Below, in pieces: positions 1-8,924 of a stretch of DNA of 64,000 bases; within the stretch, counting starts at the first letter, position 1; the number at the start of each line of letters is the position of its first letter. This DNA comes from Ruegeria halocynthiae (GTDB lineage: Bacteria > Pseudomonadota > Alphaproteobacteria > Rhodobacterales > Rhodobacteraceae): contig NZ_JQEZ01000003.1 in assembly GCF_000743705.1 (NCBI RefSeq), positions 357,593 through 421,592 of the forward strand, read 5' to 3'. The position numbers and the translations under genes were made by a program. The notes under the pieces are model-generated. The model was given only the letters and a program-made list of their open reading frames with translations. It did not search any database and was not told the origin of the DNA.

Positions 1-1528
1 CCGGGCGTTGGGTCAGCCCGATGTTGCTGCGCGTACCCCAGACCAGGGGCTGCACGTACATCGGAACATAAACCTGCTCATCCTGAATTATCTGCGCGAC
101 CTCGTCCAGCATGGCCTGCCGTTTGACCGCGTCCAGCTCGGACTGGATGGCGGGCAGCAGCTCATCCACGCGGGGGTTGGAAAAGCCGCCGAAGTTCCAG
201 CTGCCCAGCTTCTTTTCCTCGTTGGGCGTCGCGACCAGAAAGCGCACAGGATGTTCTGCGTCAAAGGTGCCCGGGCTCCAACCCAGAAGGTACATGTCGT
301 AATTGCCTTCGCGCAGTTCCGGCCAGTAATTGCGCACCGGCATCGCATCCAGTTCCGCCGTGACCCCGATCTGAGCCAGCATGCTGACCACCGCCTGACA
401 GACGGCTTCGTCGTTCAGGTACCGATCGTTGGGGCATTTCAACCCGAATGAAAAGCCGTCGTCATAGCCCGCCTCGGCCAGCAGGGCCTTGGCCGCCTGA
501 ACATCATACGCGGGACGCTCGGCATTGGCCTCGGAATAACCGCTCATCGCAGGGCTGACCAGTTGCGAGGCGGCTTCGGCGTTGCCACGCATGATGGTGG
601 CCAGAATGGCATCGACATTCACCGCCTGTGCCACCGCCCTGCGCACGCGCGGGTCGCGGAACGGGTTGGGCTTGCCCGCGTCATCCGTATACTTCAGCAC
701 TTCGGCCTGATGATCGAAACCCAGCATGATCACCCGCGCCTCGATCCCCTGAATGACATCGACATCGGCGTTTCCGGTCAGGCGGGCCACATCCTGAATC
801 GGCACCGGGTTGATCATGTCCACATCACCCGAAAGAAGCGCCGCAACCGCGGTGGCCGGATTTTGAATCGGATTGAACTCGGCCCGGGTAATGTTGTGCT
901 CGGCCTCATCCCACCAGCCATCAAATGGTTCCAGCTCGGTTTTCAGCCCCGGCTCGCGCGCGGTGACCTTGAACGCGCCGGTGCCATTGGCATTGATGGT
1001 CGCAAAATTGCCGGTTTCCTTGTCCGGCACGACGGCGTCATTGGCCTCGGTCCAGGCCTGATCCATGATCATCCAGTTGGCGATTGAGGACGGGAACAGC
1101 GGATTTGGCGCGATGGTCATGAAATCAATTGTATAGTCATCCACGACGTTGACCTCGCGGATCGGCGCAAACCAGCTGCGGGTGTCCGCCGCCTCGCCCG
1201 AGGCGCGCTGATAACTGAACAGAACGTCCTGCGCATCGAAATCGCCGCCGTCGTGGAATGTTACCCCCTGACGCAGGTGGAACCGCCAGCCCTCACCATC
1301 GCCGATGGGTTCCCAGCTTGTCGCCAGCGCGGGTTCAACGCGCATGTCCTTGTCGCGCCGAACCAGCCCTTCGTACACGTTGTTGAGAAACCCCAGAACC
1401 GGGGCAGAGTTGACCGCATGTGGGTCCATCGTCTGCGGATCGGTGGTCGAGGCCCATTTGAAATCGGCAGCTTGAACGCTGGTGGCAGCCAGCAGGGCCA
1501 GACCGATTGCACTGTTCCTGAGGATCAT
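1..1528 (-). CDS. Peptide-type ABC transporter solute-binding protein (family 5), C-terminus cut by window edge
   Basis: Periplasmic solute-binding protein of an ABC importer of the dipeptide/oligopeptide type (SBP family 5, DppA/OppA-like), which captures a substrate and delivers it to a membrane permease. The ATG has GGAG eight bases upstream, and residues 1-20 form a Sec signal peptide ending VQA before ADFKW. Family hallmarks follow: an EPALATSW segment, FHDGGDF, and a late YVQPLVWG stretch. About 509 codons are present. Compared with the neighbouring paralogue, only roughly 10-20 C-terminal residues run off the left edge. It lies downstream of the second SBP gene on the same strand, and no permease or ATPase gene for either is visible. 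The substrate cannot be deduced. Confidence 0.88.
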   Translation of the reverse strand, partial: MILRNSAIGLALLAATSVQAADFKWASTTDPQTMDPHAVNSAPVLGFLNNVYEGLVRRDKDMRVEPALATSWEPIGDGEGWRFHLRQGVTFHDGGDFDAQDVLFSYQRASGEAADTRSWFAPIREVNVVDDYTIDFMTIAPNPLFPSSIANWMIMDQAWTEANDAVVPDKETGNFATINANGTGAFKVTAREPGLKTELEPFDGWWDEAEHNITRAEFNPIQNPATAVAALLSGDVDMINPVPIQDVARLTGNADVDVIQGIEARVIMLGFDHQAEVLKYTDDAGKPNPFRDPRVRRAVAQAVNVDAILATIMRGNAEAASQLVSPAMSGYSEANAERPAYDVQAAKALLAEAGYDDGFSFGLKCPNDRYLNDEAVCQAVVSMLAQIGVTAELDAMPVRNYWPELREGNYDMYLLGWSPGTFDAEHPVRFLVATPNEEKKLGSWNFGGFSNPRVDELLPAIQSELDAVKRQAMLDEVAQIIQDEQVYVPMYVQPLVWGTRSNIGLTQRP

Positions 1529-1652
1529 GGCGATTTCTCCCTGACTATGGACCAAGTGTTCTTGGTTTTTCGTGTTGGTGCAAGGAAATCCCGATTTCAC
1601 GCCGGAATCTCAGGGCGTGGACCCTGGCCATCGGCCCAGCGATGCAGATAAA

Positions 1653-1681
1653 CAGCAGGGCGCGAAAGCCGCGCCCTGCCT
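1653..1681 (-). terminator. Stem-loop terminator after the second solute-binding protein gene
   Basis: A 10-bp GC-rich stem (GCAGGGCGCG paired with its complement) with a five-base loop starts about 20 bases beyond the stop codon of the 1701-3281 gene. On the minus strand it is followed by the T-rich run TGTTTATC. The T-run is short, so it may act as a partial terminator or an mRNA 3'-end stabiliser between the two SBP genes. Confidence 0.5.
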
Positions 1682-1700
1682 GATCATTGAAATGATCGCC

Positions 1701-3281
1701 TTAGTTCAAAGTGAAATATTTGATCTTGGGCGAATCTTCTGGCTCGACCACCGTGCCCACGTCTGACTTCATCCCCCAGTTCAGCACCTGATGGTGGATC
1801 GGGATATACAGCTGTTCGTCCTGCACCACCTGCCAGATGTCGGCGATCTGCTTGTCACGCTCGGGCAGGTTGGTTTCCGAGGCCAGCGCCACGATCTTGG
1901 CGTCCAGCTCGGGGTTCGAATAGCGGGTGCCGTTCCACGAACCGTACTTCTCACCCTTGGTGTGTGCCAGGAAGTTGAAAATATACTCGGAATCGTAGGT
2001 CGGAACCCCCCAGCCCAGCATGTAGAAGTCGGTTTCCAGATTGTTGATCAGCGGGAAGTGCTGCGCCTTGGGTTTGGCATCCAGATTCACCGTGACGCCG
2101 ATCTGCGCCAGCATACCAACTGCCGCCTGACAGATCGCCTCGTCGTTGACATAGCGATCGTTCGGGCAGTCCAGCGTCAGCGAGAACCCGTCGCTATATC
2201 CAGCCTCGGCCATCAGGGCCTTGGCCTTTTCGACATCGGTGGCGGATGAGCTGTCCATCGCCTCGTCCCAGCCGTTCACGAACGGCGGGGCAATCATGCC
2301 CGCCGGTGCCGACTGACCGCGCATGACGACCTGCTTGATCGCATCGCGGTTGATCGCCATCGACATGGCCTGACGCACACGCACGTCGGACAGGGGGTTC
2401 TTGCCGTCGACATTGTCCGACGTCAGATCCGCATCGCCCATGTTCATTCCAAAGAAGATGACCCGGTTCTGCGGTGCCGTGCGCACGTCCAGGCCATCGG
2501 TTCCTGCAACGCGCTCAAGATCCTGCACCGGCACGTCCTGAATGAAATCAACCTCGCCCGACAACAGCGCCGCAACGCGGGTCGCTGCGTTCTGGATCGG
2601 GGTATAGACGATTTCGGTCACCTGCAGCGGGAACTCATCCTTGCCCCAATAGCTGTCGTTGGCAGCCAACACGGTCTTTACGTCCGGCTCGCGGCTGACC
2701 AGCTTATACGGGCCGGTGCCATTGGCGTTCTTGGCGGCAAAGGTATCTTCGCCACCCTCATAGTCCTGAACCTTGACCGCGTTGTTGGCCTCGGCCCAAC
2801 CTTTGTCCATCATGAACATGTTGGTCAGGTTGTTGGGCATGATCGGGTTCGGACCATCGGTTTCGATCTCGACGGTATACTTATCCGGCGCGCGCACCTC
2901 TTTGACCGAGGCCAGCAGTTCCTTGTAATCGGAATCAGGTGTCATCGCACGATTCAGCGAAAAGACGACATCCTCGCTGTCGAACTCGGCCCCATCGTGG
3001 AAGGTGACGCCCTCGCGCAGCTTGAACACCCAGACATTCGGGTTCGCCTCGGACGGGGCCCATTCGGTCGCCAGCGCAGGCACAAGGGCGCCGGAATGGT
3101 CACGCATGACCAGCGGCTCCATGATCTGGTGGGCCAGGGCCGATGTCGGGCCTTCGTTCTGCGCGTGCGGATCAAGCGTCAACGAGTCGCCCGCCCGCGC
3201 CCAGCGCAGGGTTTCAGCCGATGCACCCGCCGCCATTATCGCAGTCGCGCTGGCGGCAATCATCAGGTTTCTCAGGATCAT
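1701..3281 (-). CDS. Peptide-type ABC transporter solute-binding protein (family 5)
   Basis: A 526-residue periplasmic binding protein of the DppA/OppA class, paralogous to the gene next to it (both begin MILRN and share the same block order). The start was set at the ATG with GGGGAG seven to eight bases upstream. A longer in-frame opening to 3455 exists but lacks a ribosome site and would bury the signal peptide. Residues 1-22 are a Sec signal peptide ending ASA. EPLVMRDHSG, FHDGAEFDSEDVVFSLNRA and a C-terminal LNWGMKSDVG segment are typical of SBP family 5. The length is normal for the family. Two paralogues side by side suggest tandem duplication with diverged ligand preference; the ligands are not predictable here. 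Confidence 0.92.
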   Translation of the reverse strand: MILRNLMIAASATAIMAAGASAETLRWARAGDSLTLDPHAQNEGPTSALAHQIMEPLVMRDHSGALVPALATEWAPSEANPNVWVFKLREGVTFHDGAEFDSEDVVFSLNRAMTPDSDYKELLASVKEVRAPDKYTVEIETDGPNPIMPNNLTNMFMMDKGWAEANNAVKVQDYEGGEDTFAAKNANGTGPYKLVSREPDVKTVLAANDSYWGKDEFPLQVTEIVYTPIQNAATRVAALLSGEVDFIQDVPVQDLERVAGTDGLDVRTAPQNRVIFFGMNMGDADLTSDNVDGKNPLSDVRVRQAMSMAINRDAIKQVVMRGQSAPAGMIAPPFVNGWDEAMDSSSATDVEKAKALMAEAGYSDGFSLTLDCPNDRYVNDEAICQAAVGMLAQIGVTVNLDAKPKAQHFPLINNLETDFYMLGWGVPTYDSEYIFNFLAHTKGEKYGSWNGTRYSNPELDAKIVALASETNLPERDKQIADIWQVVQDEQLYIPIHHQVLNWGMKSDVGTVVEPEDSPKIKYFTLN

Positions 3282-3456
3282 TTTAGTCTCCCCAGTTTTT
3301 TGTTCGCACCGTTTCGAAAAACGATGGACCGTCTTGTTACGGTCTTGGTGATCCTGATCATCCAGATCATTGTCACGGTTGCAACAACAGATTGTGACTA
3401 TCGCCCACACAATGGGCTTTGCGTCGGATTTCCCTGCCCGTTTCCCAATCGCCACC

Positions 3457-4428
3457 TCAGCTTATGATGACCGAGCGTTGGTGCGCATCATGTGGAAAAA
3501 CACGGCCTGATTGCACGCATTGGAAGATATGCCGGAACACCTGACCGGCCTCGCCGCCGGGCTTGATCGCTCCGAAATATTTGTGCCCGGTCGGGCTGTC
3601 GTACCGGGTGTTGACGTCGTCGCAGTCAACCTGAAACACGTTGCGCGGCGTGCGGTCGATGGCTTCTGGCCCCGTGTGCCCCAACCTGCGCGAGGCCACT
3701 TTGTTCCTGAGGTTTGCGGCCTTGCTGGCCCGCAGTGCCAGATCGTCGGACGCATAGTAAACCACCACATTGCGCGAGGCATGGCTGATCAGAACGCCCG
3801 GCTCATCCTCGTGCACCGATTCATTGACCACATCGGCGGCGACCATGAAGGTGTTTCGGAACAACAGCGGCACGCCGGACGCCAGATCATAGCGATCCCA
3901 TGCGGTCAACGTCTGCCGCAGCACCCGGTTTCCCATCGAATGCGCCAGCAGATTGATCCGTTTCAGACATGGGTCGACGTCGGGCGCGTTGTCTTCACTG
4001 TTGCGCCATTCCAGAAACCGTTCCAGCACGCGGGCAAAGGAAAACCCGCTTTGATCGGCGGATTTCTGGTCATCCCAGTACTTTTGAACGATGCCTTCTT
4101 CGGCGTCGCTGGGCCAGATCAACGGCAGCACCAGAACCTCATTCGGCTTGGCCCCGTCGCTGAGCCGCTGAAGTTCGGCCGCGGTTTCAAACACGTCTTC
4201 GGGCAGGTTGTTGAAACCGTGCAGATACAGCAGGATTTGCCTGCACCGGCTGTCGCGCACGCGGCGCAGCAGCTCTTTGCTGGTGATTTCGGTGTGATGC
4301 CCATCCTCGCCCTTTTCACAATAAAAGACCGAATTGGACGGCGCATTGTTGTTGAGGTCGAAGGTAAAACGGCGCCCTTTGCGGGTGCGGATACTTTGGG
4401 TCGGAAATCGGTTGGTGATGAAAAGCAT
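3457..4428 (-). CDS. Alpha/beta-hydrolase of the DUF900 type
   Basis: A 323-residue cytoplasmic protein with an alpha/beta-hydrolase core. The oxyanion-side strand reads LYLHGFNN (residues 67-74) and the nucleophile elbow reads AHSMGNR, placing the catalytic serine near residue 164; an acid and a histidine are expected in the C-terminal half. This layout matches the DUF900 group of putative lipase/esterase-like hydrolases, whose substrates are mostly unknown. The ATG chosen has CGGAG upstream; an earlier in-frame ATG at 4476 has no such site. It has no signal peptide and no operon partner: the next genes are an SBP on the same strand 175 bases downstream and a divergent secreted protein. Confidence 0.78.
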   Translation of the reverse strand: MLFITNRFPTQSIRTRKGRRFTFDLNNNAPSNSVFYCEKGEDGHHTEITSKELLRRVRDSRCRQILLYLHGFNNLPEDVFETAAELQRLSDGAKPNEVLVLPLIWPSDAEEGIVQKYWDDQKSADQSGFSFARVLERFLEWRNSEDNAPDVDPCLKRINLLAHSMGNRVLRQTLTAWDRYDLASGVPLLFRNTFMVAADVVNESVHEDEPGVLISHASRNVVVYYASDDLALRASKAANLRNKVASRRLGHTGPEAIDRTPRNVFQVDCDDVNTRYDSPTGHKYFGAIKPGGEAGQVFRHIFQCVQSGRVFPHDAHQRSVIIS

Positions 4429-4753
4429 GTGAAAACTCCGGGCTGAAAAAGGCTCTGGATAGGGCCAGAGTATCAATCCGGGGCTGATCTGTCAGCAGCC
4501 GGGCTCAGGACACATAACCAACAAATGGCATGCGCCGCGCGGGCGAAGGCAAGGCTCTCGGGTGGTGCGTGCGTGCTGAAATAGTGGCTGACCATCGCAG
4601 AACGCGCGGTCTTTAGGACGGGTGCGAAAATTCCCCTAAAATCAAAGTTAAACTGTTGATTTAAGGCCAAGTTTCGACACAACCGCAGCACATGGGGCAC
4701 CCTGTCGGCCGCTATCTGACTCTCAGTTCGTCAACGAAACCGGAGATCAGACG
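4429..4753. other. Divergent intergenic region, 325 bases
   Basis: This spacer separates two divergent genes and must hold both promoters. An AT-rich stretch around 4635-4665 contains the inverted pair TTAAA / TTTAA separated by seven bases (4648-4664), which could be an operator half-site pair. I found no convincing -35/-10 pair. A 75-codon minus-strand opening in it shows no gene-like features. Confidence 0.35.
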
Positions 4754-5275
4754 ATGCTGACAGCTGCATCAGGCCTATGGGCGCCATTCCGAAAACCTTG
4801 TGTCAGACCAACACGCCACACGGCCCGTTTTCCGGCGTCACTTTGCGGGGTCGTAATGGCAATGGCTGCTGCGTTGCCCCCTTCGGACGTCGCCGCGCAA
4901 CAGTCTTATGTTGTCGGCAGTGATCGCGGTGGGTTTCTGCATGATCGTCTGATCGAGCTTGAAAACCTTCGCCGCAATGGTGTGCAGGTCGAAATTCGCG
5001 GGCGTGTTTGTTACTCGACCTGCACCATGTTTCTGGGTCTGCCCAAAACCTGCGTGACCCCGGACACGGTTTTTGGATTTCACGGTCCGTCCCGCAGTGG
5101 TCGCCGGTTGGCGCAACGGGATTTCGATTACTTCAGCCAGGTCATGGCGGATTTCTATCCCGAGCCGTTGAAAACCTGGTTCATGCAGAAAGGTCGCAAC
5201 CGGGTATTTGGCGTGCATAAAATTAAGGGCAGTGAGATTATTCGCATGGGCGTTCCGGCCTGCAGAACGGCCTGA
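4754..5275 (+). CDS. Secreted ClpP-like protein (COG3904 type)
   Basis: A 173-residue protein with a long basic N-terminus followed by a hydrophobic stretch (about residues 29-48), consistent with export to the periplasm. The core has CYSTCTMFLGL (residues 86-96) and, after a short gap, FGFHGPS (108-114). This spacing of a Cys-x-Ser-x-Cys-Thr motif followed by a Phe-His pair is seen in the small periplasmic proteins grouped as COG3904 with a ClpP/crotonase-like fold, where the serine and histidine resemble protease active-site positions. The start ATG has GGAG upstream. Activity is not established for this family and I infer none. Cysteines at 86, 90 and 100 could form a disulfide. Confidence 0.6.
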   Translation: MLTAASGLWAPFRKPCVRPTRHTARFPASLCGVVMAMAAALPPSDVAAQQSYVVGSDRGGFLHDRLIELENLRRNGVQVEIRGRVCYSTCTMFLGLPKTCVTPDTVFGFHGPSRSGRRLAQRDFDYFSQVMADFYPEPLKTWFMQKGRNRVFGVHKIKGSEIIRMGVPACRTA

Positions 5276-5380
5276 GGGTGGGCTTGTCCCTGTCAGTTGA
5301 GATCGCTATCAGATGACGATCCATCGCGGCCGGACACACCAATTCAGGCCGCATCACGCCAAACAGGGGATCCGCACACC

Positions 5381-6112
5381 GTGCTGTCATCCTTTCTTCA
5401 AAGGTTCGCGCGGCGGACGCCTTTTGATGTTCCCACGCCTTCAGAACCTCTTTGCGTGATCGGCGACGTGCATGGTTGCATCGTGCAGTTGGAAAAGCTG
5501 TTGCACCAGGTGCCACAAGGGTTTCGGACAATTCTGGTGGGGGACTACATCGACCGGGGTGAACACAGCGCCGAGGTGCTGCAGCTTTTAAGCTCACACA
5601 ATGATTTGACCTGTCTGATGGGCAATCACGAAGAGATGTTGTTGCAATTCTTGCGTGACCCCGAACGCCATGGCGCGCGGTGGGTCCGCTATGGGGGTTT
5701 GCAAACGCTTGCCTCATTTGGCATCCGCGGCGCGCGCCCCGAAATGGCCGGCACCGAATTGAAAGACGCGCGTGACAGGTTGCGGGATACGATGGGCGAG
5801 ACCCTGTGTGTCTGGCTGAAGCAGCTGGGCCGATCAGAGATTTCCGGCAATGTTTTGGTTACCCATGCGGGGGCCGACCCCAATCTCTCGCCAGATCAGC
5901 AGCCGGACGAAACGCTGACCTGGGGACATCCGCAATTTCGAACAGCGGACAGAAAGGACGGGGCTTGGGTTGTGCATGGCCACACCATTGTCGACGTGGC
6001 GACAGCGCGTCGGGGGCGGATTTCGATCGACACTGGCGCTTATGCGACAGGAACGTTAAGCGCGGTTTGTCTGACCGGGGCAGAACCCACATTTCTGACG
6101 GCACGGGTCTAA
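5381..6112 (+). CDS. PPP-family metallophosphoesterase (serine/threonine phosphatase-like)
   Basis: Cytosolic metallophosphatase of the bacterial PPP group (similar to PrpA/PrpB), about 243 residues. The metal-binding signatures appear in order: GDVHG (about residues 28-32), GDYIDRG (54-60), GNHE (81-84), then THAGADP and VVHGHT for the last two histidines. Such enzymes remove phosphate from phospho-Ser/Thr proteins or hydrolyse small dinucleotides; the substrate is not visible. No ATG fits. I chose the GTG preceded at ten bases by AGGGGA, and a TTG at 5297 in the same frame is the alternative. It lies about 100 bases after the ClpP-like gene on the same strand. Confidence 0.82.
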   Translation: MLSSFLQRFARRTPFDVPTPSEPLCVIGDVHGCIVQLEKLLHQVPQGFRTILVGDYIDRGEHSAEVLQLLSSHNDLTCLMGNHEEMLLQFLRDPERHGARWVRYGGLQTLASFGIRGARPEMAGTELKDARDRLRDTMGETLCVWLKQLGRSEISGNVLVTHAGADPNLSPDQQPDETLTWGHPQFRTADRKDGAWVVHGHTIVDVATARRGRISIDTGAYATGTLSAVCLTGAEPTFLTARV

Positions 6113-6271
6113 GTTTTTACGCGGTTGACGCCTTTGATCACCCGTCAGCGGCATACCGCGCACAACCTCAGGACTAATCACTCTTTTTTCGGGTTGAAAT
6201 CCCCTCACCCTTGTCAGGACCAGCACCATTCAATAAGACAAGGGCAAAACAGACTATTAATAGAGATTTTT

Positions 6272-7720
6272 ATGTTGATAACACCTGTCCTGCTATGCGG
6301 AGGGTCCGGAACACGACTGTGGCCCCTGTCGCGTAAAAGCTATCCCAAGCAATTTGTTCCGCTTGTTGGTGACGAGACATTGTTCCAGGCGTCGGCGCTG
6401 CGGCTTTCGGGCGTAGGGTCAGGCTTGGAATTTGCCTCGCCCATGGTTGTGACCAACACGGATTTCCGCTTTATCGTCGCCGAACAGCTGGTGGCAATCG
6501 GAATAGACCCCGGAACGATTTTGATCGAACCCGAAGGGCGCAATACGGCACCTGCCATCCTGGCCGCGGCGCTGCACGCGTTTAGCGCAGATCAGGATGC
6601 GGTTTTGCTGGTCGCGCCGTCGGATCACGTTGTGCCGGATGCGGATGCGTTCCGCGCAGCGGTCGTGCGTGGGCTGGATGCCCTTAAGCAGGGGAAGCTT
6701 GTCACATTCGGGATCACGCCGACACATGCGGAAACGGCATACGGGTATCTTGAACTGGCAGAGACGCCGGACAATTCCGGTGCTCCGGTTCCATTGAAGC
6801 AGTTTGTCGAAAAACCCGATGCACAGCGCGCGGCCGAGATGCTGGCGGCCGGGAATTTCAAATGGAACGCCGGGATTTTTCTGTTCCGCGCCTCAGATAT
6901 TCTGGCAGCCTACCGGACACATGCGCCCGAATTGCTTGCCCCTGTCGAAGCCGCGCTTGCCACCGCCACGCCGGATCTTGGCTTTTTGCGGTTGGACCCT
7001 GAACCCTGGGCGCAGGCCGATGATATTTCCATCGACTATGCGGTTATGGAAAAATCTTCCAACCTTTCGGTTGTGCCGTTTGATGCGGCCTGGTCAGACC
7101 TTGGTGGTTGGGATGCGGTCTGGCGCGAGACCGGGCCAGATGAAAACGGGGTTGTCACCAGCGGCGACGCCACGGCCATCGAATGCCAGAACTCGTTGCT
7201 GCGGTCAGACAGTGACCAGTTAGAGCTTGTGGGGATCGGGCTGGAAAACATCATTGCCGTGGCAATGAACGACGCCGTTCTGGTTGCGGATGCGTCCCGG
7301 GCACAGGATGTGAAAAAGGCGGTCGTGGCCCTAAAGGAAAAAGGTGCGCCACAGGCCACGACATTCCCCAAGGATCACCGCCCTTGGGGTTGGTTCGAAA
7401 GCCTTGTGGTCGGCAACCGGTTCCAGGTGAAACGAATCATGGTTCACCCCGGCGCATCATTGAGCCTGCAAAGCCATTTCCACAGGTCCGAGCATTGGAT
7501 CGTGGTCGAAGGCACCGCGCGGGTGACCATTGATGATGACGTGAAACTGGTGACAGAAAATCAATCGGTTTACATCCCCTTGGGTGCGGTGCACCGGATG
7601 GAGAACCCGGGCAAGGTGCCGATGGTTCTGATCGAAGTGCAAACCGGAGCTTATGTGGGCGAAGACGATATCGTCCGCTACGAAGACAAATATGCCCGCG
7701 GGCAGGGTGCCAAGGGCTGA
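6272..7720 (+). CDS. manC: Mannose-1-phosphate guanylyltransferase / mannose-6-phosphate isomerase
   Basis: Makes GDP-mannose from mannose 1-phosphate and GTP for surface polysaccharides; the C-terminal cupin half usually adds phosphomannose isomerase activity. The 482-residue length is normal for the bifunctional type II enzyme. The nucleotidyltransferase signature LLCGGSGTRLWPLSR lies at residues 7-21 with YPKQF just after, then FVEKPD and KWNAGIF. The cupin part shows RPWGWFESL, a KRIMVHPGASLSLQ segment and HRSEHWIVVEGTA near the C-terminus. The start ATG was chosen because it opens directly on the conserved N-terminus; the frame is open upstream to 6125. No other polysaccharide gene is adjacent. 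Confidence 0.93.
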   Translation: MLITPVLLCGGSGTRLWPLSRKSYPKQFVPLVGDETLFQASALRLSGVGSGLEFASPMVVTNTDFRFIVAEQLVAIGIDPGTILIEPEGRNTAPAILAAALHAFSADQDAVLLVAPSDHVVPDADAFRAAVVRGLDALKQGKLVTFGITPTHAETAYGYLELAETPDNSGAPVPLKQFVEKPDAQRAAEMLAAGNFKWNAGIFLFRASDILAAYRTHAPELLAPVEAALATATPDLGFLRLDPEPWAQADDISIDYAVMEKSSNLSVVPFDAAWSDLGGWDAVWRETGPDENGVVTSGDATAIECQNSLLRSDSDQLELVGIGLENIIAVAMNDAVLVADASRAQDVKKAVVALKEKGAPQATTFPKDHRPWGWFESLVVGNRFQVKRIMVHPGASLSLQSHFHRSEHWIVVEGTARVTIDDDVKLVTENQSVYIPLGAVHRMENPGKVPMVLIEVQTGAYVGEDDIVRYEDKYARGQGAKG

Positions 7721-7729
7721 CCTGTGAAG

Positions 7730-7758
7730 GGGTCAGCCATTTATGCGATGGCTGGCCC
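7730..7758 (+). terminator. Stem-loop after manC
   Basis: An 11-bp stem (GGGTCAGCCAT against ATGGCTGGCCC, one G-U pair) with a seven-base loop begins ten bases past the manC stop codon. The downstream run is only moderately T-rich (TGATTTTC), so terminator strength is uncertain. Confidence 0.45.
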
Positions 7759-7845
7759 TGATTTTCAGTGCCGAATAAGGCGCGAGCCGCCGCCATTTCA
7801 GGGAACCCTGCGCGTTGCCGGATTGGCGCGTGGCGCTCGAAAAAA

Positions 7846-7874
7846 TTGACTAAACAGTAAAATAATGTTGGCAT
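7846..7874 (+). promoter_or_regulatory. Candidate promoter/operator of the nucleoside-uptake operon
   Basis: TTGACT (7846-7851) is a good -35 element; 17 bases later TGGCAT is a weak -10. Inside it, GACTaaacAGT forms a short inverted pair, giving an AT-rich site of the kind bound by TetR- or GntR-type regulators. The position, 22-50 bases before the first gene of the operon, fits control of uptake by a nucleobase-sensing repressor. This is inference from position and pattern only. Confidence 0.35.
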
Positions 7875-7895
7875 CCTCTGAAACAGGAGGAAAAA

Positions 7896-8885
7896 ATGGC
7901 CAATTTCAACGTGACGCGAAGGGTAATGCTTGCTGCGGTCGCAGCGGCGTCCACCCTGTTTTCAGCCGGTGTGGCGGCTGCCGAAACCGTGAAAGTGGCG
8001 GCGATTTACACGCTGCCCGTCGAACAGCAATGGATCAGCCGCATTCACCAGGCGCTGAACACCGCGGCCGAACGCGGCGACATTGAATATGTCTTCTCTG
8101 AAAACGTCGCCAACACGGATTATGAGCGCGTGATGCGCGAATATGCCGAACAGGGCGCACAGCTAGTCGTGGGTGAGGTGTTTGGTTTGGAGCGCGCCGC
8201 GCGCAAGGTAGCGAAGGATTATCCCGACACCGCCTTTCTGATGGGGTCGTCTTTTGGGCCGGTCGGACCCAATTTCTCGGTCTTTGACAACTGGATTCAC
8301 GAACCTTCGTATCTGAGCGGCATGGTGGCTGGCGCGGCGACTGAATCGAATGTGATCGGTATGGTCGGCGGCTATGCCATCCCCGAGGTCAACCGCCTGA
8401 TGAACGCCTTCATGGATGGCGCGCGCGAGGTGAACCCGGATGTTACCTTCCTGGTGACCTTTATCGACAGCTGGTACGACCCGCCCAAAGCCAAGGAAAG
8501 CGCCATCGCCATGATGGATGCAGGTGCTGACATCATGTACGCGGAACGCTTTGGCGTCTCGGATGCGGCGGTTGAACGTGGGGTGAAGGCTGTGGGCAAT
8601 GTCATCGACACCTCGGGCGATTACCCCGGTACAATCATGGCCTCGGCCCTGTGGCATATGGAGCCGACCATCGACAAGGCCATCGCCAACGTCGCGAACG
8701 GATCATTCGAGGCTGCGGATTATGGCCAATACAGTTTCATGGGATATGGCGGCGGTTCGCTGGTTCTGGACGAAGCACTGGTTCCCGCCGACATGCTTGA
8801 GGCGGTGAATGCCCGCCAGGCCGAGATTCTGGATGGCCTGTATCGTGTCAACGTGAACGATGATCGCCCGGTTTCAGACAATTGA
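7896..8885 (+). CDS. BMP-family solute-binding protein of a nucleoside/nucleobase ABC importer
   Basis: A 329-residue periplasmic binding protein of the Bmp/PnrA-like family, whose members bind purine or other nucleosides. Residues 1-29 form an export signal with TRR before the hydrophobic core and an AAA/E cleavage region. The family pattern follows: VAAIYTLPVEQQWISRIHQAL, a DYERVMREYAEQGAQLVVGEVFG block, GSSFGPVGPNF, and YLSGMVAGAATESNVIGMVGG. A strong AGGAGG lies six bases before the ATG. It is the first gene of a five-gene operon with ATPase, two permeases and a deaminase, which points to nucleobase or nucleoside uptake feeding catabolism or salvage. Confidence 0.9.
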   Translation: MANFNVTRRVMLAAVAAASTLFSAGVAAAETVKVAAIYTLPVEQQWISRIHQALNTAAERGDIEYVFSENVANTDYERVMREYAEQGAQLVVGEVFGLERAARKVAKDYPDTAFLMGSSFGPVGPNFSVFDNWIHEPSYLSGMVAGAATESNVIGMVGGYAIPEVNRLMNAFMDGAREVNPDVTFLVTFIDSWYDPPKAKESAIAMMDAGADIMYAERFGVSDAAVERGVKAVGNVIDTSGDYPGTIMASALWHMEPTIDKAIANVANGSFEAADYGQYSFMGYGGGSLVLDEALVPADMLEAVNARQAEILDGLYRVNVNDDRPVSDN

Positions 8886-8893
8886 TGGCAACA

Positions 8894-8915
8894 GGGTCGG
8901 CCGCTGCGCCGACCC
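8894..8915 (+). other. Intercistronic hairpin between binding-protein and ATPase genes
   Basis: GGGTCGGC pairs perfectly with GCCGACCC across a six-base loop, in the 39-base gap between the two genes. No T-run follows. Such hairpins commonly protect the upstream message from 3' exonucleases, so the binding protein is made in excess over the membrane parts. Confidence 0.5.
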
Positions 8916-8924
8916 GCTTTCACA

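Noticed and set aside
4473-4700. 75-codon minus-strand reading frame upstream of the hydrolase gene
   Set aside because: No ribosome site, no recognisable protein pattern, and it covers the promoter region of two divergent genes.
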